Source of the DNA: Eubacteriales Family XIII. Incertae Sedis bacterium
Lineage (GTDB): Bacteria > Bacillota > Clostridia > Peptostreptococcales > Anaerovoracaceae
Assembly: GCA_031281765.1 (NCBI GenBank)
Contig: JAITEX010000046.1
Location: 1-24,182, forward strand
DNA: 24,182 nucleotides
Direction: 5' to 3'
Shown piece after piece: positions 21,842-24,182 of the stretch. A program made the translations under genes and the position numbers. The first letter of the stretch is position 1. Every line of letters starts with the position of its first letter. The notes under the pieces were generated by a model that was not told the origin of the DNA, did not search any database, and was given only the letters and a program-made list of their open reading frames with translations.

Positions 21842-24182
21842 CTATGCGATCCAGGCGCCGCTTCGGGCGAATTTATAGGTCTTGCTGCCTATCTTCTGCG
21901 AACCGGTCACCATAGCCCCGTTCGATTTAAGATAGTACCAGGTGTTCTTGACCTTCACCCAACCGGTCTTCATGCTGCCTGCGGTCTTGCCTTTCGCTGG
22001 GTCAAGGTAGTACCATTTGCCGACGTCTTTCACCCAACCGGTCTTCATCGCGCCTTCGATCCTGCCCTTCGTCGGGTCAAGGTAGTACCACTTGTTCTTG
22101 TCCTTTACCCAGCCGGTCTTCATTGCGCCTTCGGTCTTGCCTTTTGTCGTATTAAGGTAATACCATGCGTCGCCGGCCTTCTGCCAGCCGGTCTTCATTG
22201 CGCCTTCGGTCTTGCCTTTTGTCGTATTAAGGTAATACCATGCGTCGCCGACCTTCTGCCAGCCGGTCTTCATTGCGCCTTCGGTCTTGCCTTTCGCCGG
22301 GTCAAGGTAGTACCACGCGCCGTTGTATTCTATCCAGCCAGTGGCGGTTTTACCGTCGACCACGTACTGCCACGCGCCGTCGGGTTGCCGTTCCCAGGTC
22401 CCCTTATTACAGTCAGGTACGGGCGTCGTGTCTTCGGGGGTATTTCCCGCGGGCGGATTCACAGCTGACGGGTTCTCAGCCGGCGGGTTCAACGGCGGAT
22501 TCTCCGGCGGGTTCGACGGTGGATTCGACGGCGGATTCTCCGGCGGGTTCGACGGCGGGTTCGACGGCGGATTCTCTGGCGGATTCTCCGGCGGGTTCTC
22601 CGGCGGAACGTACGGAGAATCGCTTGGTACGGTAAAGGTGGCCGACGCGCCGGCGCCGATCGGTTCGCCTTCAACTGTTCCGCCCGCGGTTATTTCGTAC
22701 GTGCCGGCGTCGGTCGCCTGTATCTTCATATCCAAGACGACGTTATCCCAGATTTTGCTCGGCTCAACCAGCTTTTCGTTAAGAGGCACATAGGCTCCGG
22801 CAAAATTCTTATAGGTTATTACCACCTCGTTTTGGTTAGCATACGGTGTGCCGTTTACTTTCAGCCAGAAATGCGGATTGCTGATTGCGCTTTCATTGGT
22901 ATGGGCGAACGTCAGCCGGGCGGGTACCGGCGTACCTGTGCTGGCAACCTCATAGACGGGCTTATCGGTCGCAAGCGTCCAGCCGGTATCTCGGGTCTCC
23001 AAATCATCCACAAACAGATACGCCGACGCGTCTTCCGCGCTGATTGACGCGCCGTCTACCGTGCCGTTCGCTTCTATCCGGTACGCCCCGGCGTCGGTCG
23101 CCTGTATCTTCATATCCAAGACGACGTTATCCCAGATTTTGCTCGGCTCAGACAGCTTTCCATTTTTTTTGCTACCAATATCCACATAGGCTCCGTCAAA
23201 ATTCTTATAGGTTATTGTCACCGCTCTTTGGTTAGCATACGGTACGCCGTTCACTTTCAGATCAAAGAGTGGTTTGCTCGTTGCGCTTGCATTGGTATGG
23301 GTGAACGTCAGCCGCGCGGGTACCGGCGTACCTGTGCTGGCAACCTCATAGACGGGCTTATCGGTCGCAAGCTTCCAGCCGTTGTCTTCGGCCGATAACT
23401 CACCCACAAACAGATACGCCGACGCGTCTTCCTCGCTGATTGACTCGCCGCCTACCGTGCCGTTCGCTTCTATCCGGTACGCCCCGGCGGCGGTCGCCTG
23501 TATCTTCATATCTAAGACGACGTTATCCCAGATTTTGCTCGGCTCAGACAGCTTTTCGGTAAGAGGCACATAGGCTCCGGCAAAATTCTTATAGGTTATT
23601 ACCACCGCGCTTTGGTTAGCATACGGTGTGCCGTTCACTTTCAGATCAAAGAGTGGCTTGCTGGTTGCGCTTGCATTGGTATGGGCGAACGTCAGCCGGG
23701 CGGGTACCGGCGTACCTGTGCTGGCAACCTCATATACGGGCTTATCAGTCGCAAGCGTCCAGCCGTTGTCTTCGGCCGATAACTCACCCACAAACAGATA
23801 CGCCGACGCGTCTTCCTCGCTGATTGACTCGCCGCCTACCGTGCCGTTCGCTTCTATCCGGTACGCTCCGGCGGCGGTCGCCGTCACCTGAAGCGTCAGC
23901 GTCATACCAACTGTAATATTCTGCGCGTTCGCGCTGCCAAGCAAATGAGCGATGTCATCGTATTGGTTGTCGCCGCGCAGGTATTTTATCTTCACATCAG
24001 CCTGCTCGTCATAATACCTGCCATTTATTTTCAGCCAGAAGCTCGGTCTGCTGCTTGCGTTTGCCATGCCGTTCCCGAATGTCAACGTCGGAGTTCCGGT
24101 TACCTCCGTATTCACCGCAGCCGCCTTATAGACGCCCGCCGGAGACAATCCGCCAAACGTAAGCGTCCAACCGGTATCGGTC
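21842..24182 (-). CDS. Large surface protein with Ig-like repeats, NPPx linker and cell-wall-binding repeats (5' end beyond the window)
   Basis: The frame is open to the right edge (780 codons); the codons before the TTG at 24148 continue the repeat (TDTGWTLTFGG), so that TTG is not the true start. From N to C: one divergent and three very similar beta-rich repeats of about 128 residues (each with GWTLATDKPVYE, FDLKVNGTPYAN, ITYKNFAGAYV, IWDNVVLDMKIQAT and AGAYRIEANGTV blocks); a proline linker of about ten NPPE/NPPS units; and CW_binding_1-type repeats (TGWxxxxxxWYYL) to the end, closing with KIGSKTYKFARSGAWIA, nearly the same as the tail of the wall-binding protein at 10393. Probably non-covalently attached to choline-bearing or glycan wall polymers. 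Function of the repeat domains is unknown. Confidence 0.85.
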   Translation of the reverse strand, partial: TDTGWTLTFGGLSPAGVYKAAAVNTEVTGTPTLTFGNGMANASSRPSFWLKINGRYYDEQADVKIKYLRGDNQYDDIAHLLGSANAQNITVGMTLTLQVTATAAGAYRIEANGTVGGESISEEDASAYLFVGELSAEDNGWTLATDKPVYEVASTGTPVPARLTFAHTNASATSKPLFDLKVNGTPYANQSAVVITYKNFAGAYVPLTEKLSEPSKIWDNVVLDMKIQATAAGAYRIEANGTVGGESISEEDASAYLFVGELSAEDNGWKLATDKPVYEVASTGTPVPARLTFTHTNASATSKPLFDLKVNGVPYANQRAVTITYKNFDGAYVDIGSKKNGKLSEPSKIWDNVVLDMKIQATDAGAYRIEANGTVDGASISAEDASAYLFVDDLETRDTGWTLATDKPVYEVASTGTPVPARLTFAHTNESAISNPHFWLKVNGTPYANQNEVVITYKNFAGAYVPLNEKLVEPSKIWDNVVLDMKIQATDAGTYEITAGGTVEGEPIGAGASATFTVPSDSPYVPPENPPENPPENPPSNPPSNPPENPPSNPPSNPPENPPLNPPAENPSAVNPPAGNTPEDTTPVPDCNKGTWERQPDGAWQYVVDGKTATGWIEYNGAWYYLDPAKGKTEGAMKTGWQKVGDAWYYLNTTKGKTEGAMKTGWQKAGDAWYYLNTTKGKTEGAMKTGWVKDKNKWYYLDPTKGRIEGAMKTGWVKDVGKWYYLDPAKGKTAGSMKTGWVKVKNTWYYLKSNGAMVTGSQKIGSKTYKFARSGAWIA
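21845..22400 (-). repeat. Cell-wall-binding repeat region of the surface protein
   Basis: About eight tandem units, most of 24 residues because of an inserted xxKGKTEG segment, encode TGWxxxxxxWYYLxxTKGKTEGAMK. Two units near 22130-22270 are almost identical in DNA. Confidence 0.8.
22481..22609 (-). repeat. 12-bp minisatellite encoding the NPPx linker
   Basis: About ten tandem 12-bp units, alternating forms of GGCGGATTCTCC and GGCGGGTTCGAC on the plus strand, encode NPPE and NPPS. Such arrays change copy number readily, altering the spacer length between the wall anchor and the exposed domains. Confidence 0.85.
22640..24182 (-). repeat. Tandem ~384/396-bp domain repeats
   Basis: The same block recurs with anchor CAAACAGATA (plus strand) at 23791, 23407 and 23011, spaced 384 and 396 bp. 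The extra 12 bp encodes four additional residues in one copy (GSKKNGK region). Long stretches are identical between copies. Confidence 0.85.

Noticed and set aside
22323..22793. Plus-strand frame with Gly-Gly-Phe repeats
   Set aside because: It is the antisense reading of the 12-bp minisatellite in the surface-protein gene; it has no promoter or ribosome site and no non-repeat domain.

Overview
The window is about 24 kb of GC-rich, gene-dense DNA. It most likely comes from an anaerobic, Gram-positive member of the Bacillota (Clostridia-like). The reasons are a complete teichoic-acid D-alanylation operon including the tiny dltX, two secreted proteins with choline/cell-wall-binding repeats, strong AGGAGG-type ribosome sites, and a clostridial-type GlpA-like flavoprotein. 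I cannot name a genus.

Left part (1-4200, minus strand): a 5'-complete flavoprotein that runs off the left edge. It appears to fuse a GlpA-like dehydrogenase to a second FAD protein. Upstream are a LuxR-type regulator with a helical repeat body and a TetR regulator with a perfect 18-bp palindrome in its own promoter.

Middle part (4200-10380, plus strand): a non-coding stretch (about 4226-4424) predicted to fold into four consecutive stems, not assigned to any family. It is followed by a MoaD/ThiS sulfur-carrier protein and a MoeB/ThiF-type E1 enzyme with their own promoter. Then comes dltX-dltA-dltB-dltC-dltD with a good promoter, an AT-rich inverted repeat over its -10 region and a pair of 11-bp direct repeats upstream. 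A hairpin closes the operon.

Right part (21650 down to 10393, minus strand): one apparent nine-gene transcription unit with overlapping or near-touching genes. In order of transcription: lipoprotein solute-binding protein, two FecCD-type permeases, ABC ATPase, His-rich SAM methyltransferase, MoxR AAA+ ATPase, DUF58 protein, membrane protein with a DUF4129-like end but no transglutaminase domain, and a secreted protein whose N-terminal part looks like a solute-binding domain and whose C-terminus carries cell-wall-binding repeats. The natural reading is uptake of an iron-type chelate (siderophore, heme or corrinoid), with a wall-attached accessory receptor and a MoxR/DUF58 maturation module.

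Right edge (21842-24182, minus strand): the 3' part of a large surface protein with about four 128-residue repeats, an NPPx proline-rich linker encoded by a minisatellite, and a cell-wall-binding tail. A strong intrinsic terminator separates it from the transporter operon.

No tRNA, rRNA, CRISPR array, insertion sequence or phage gene was seen.
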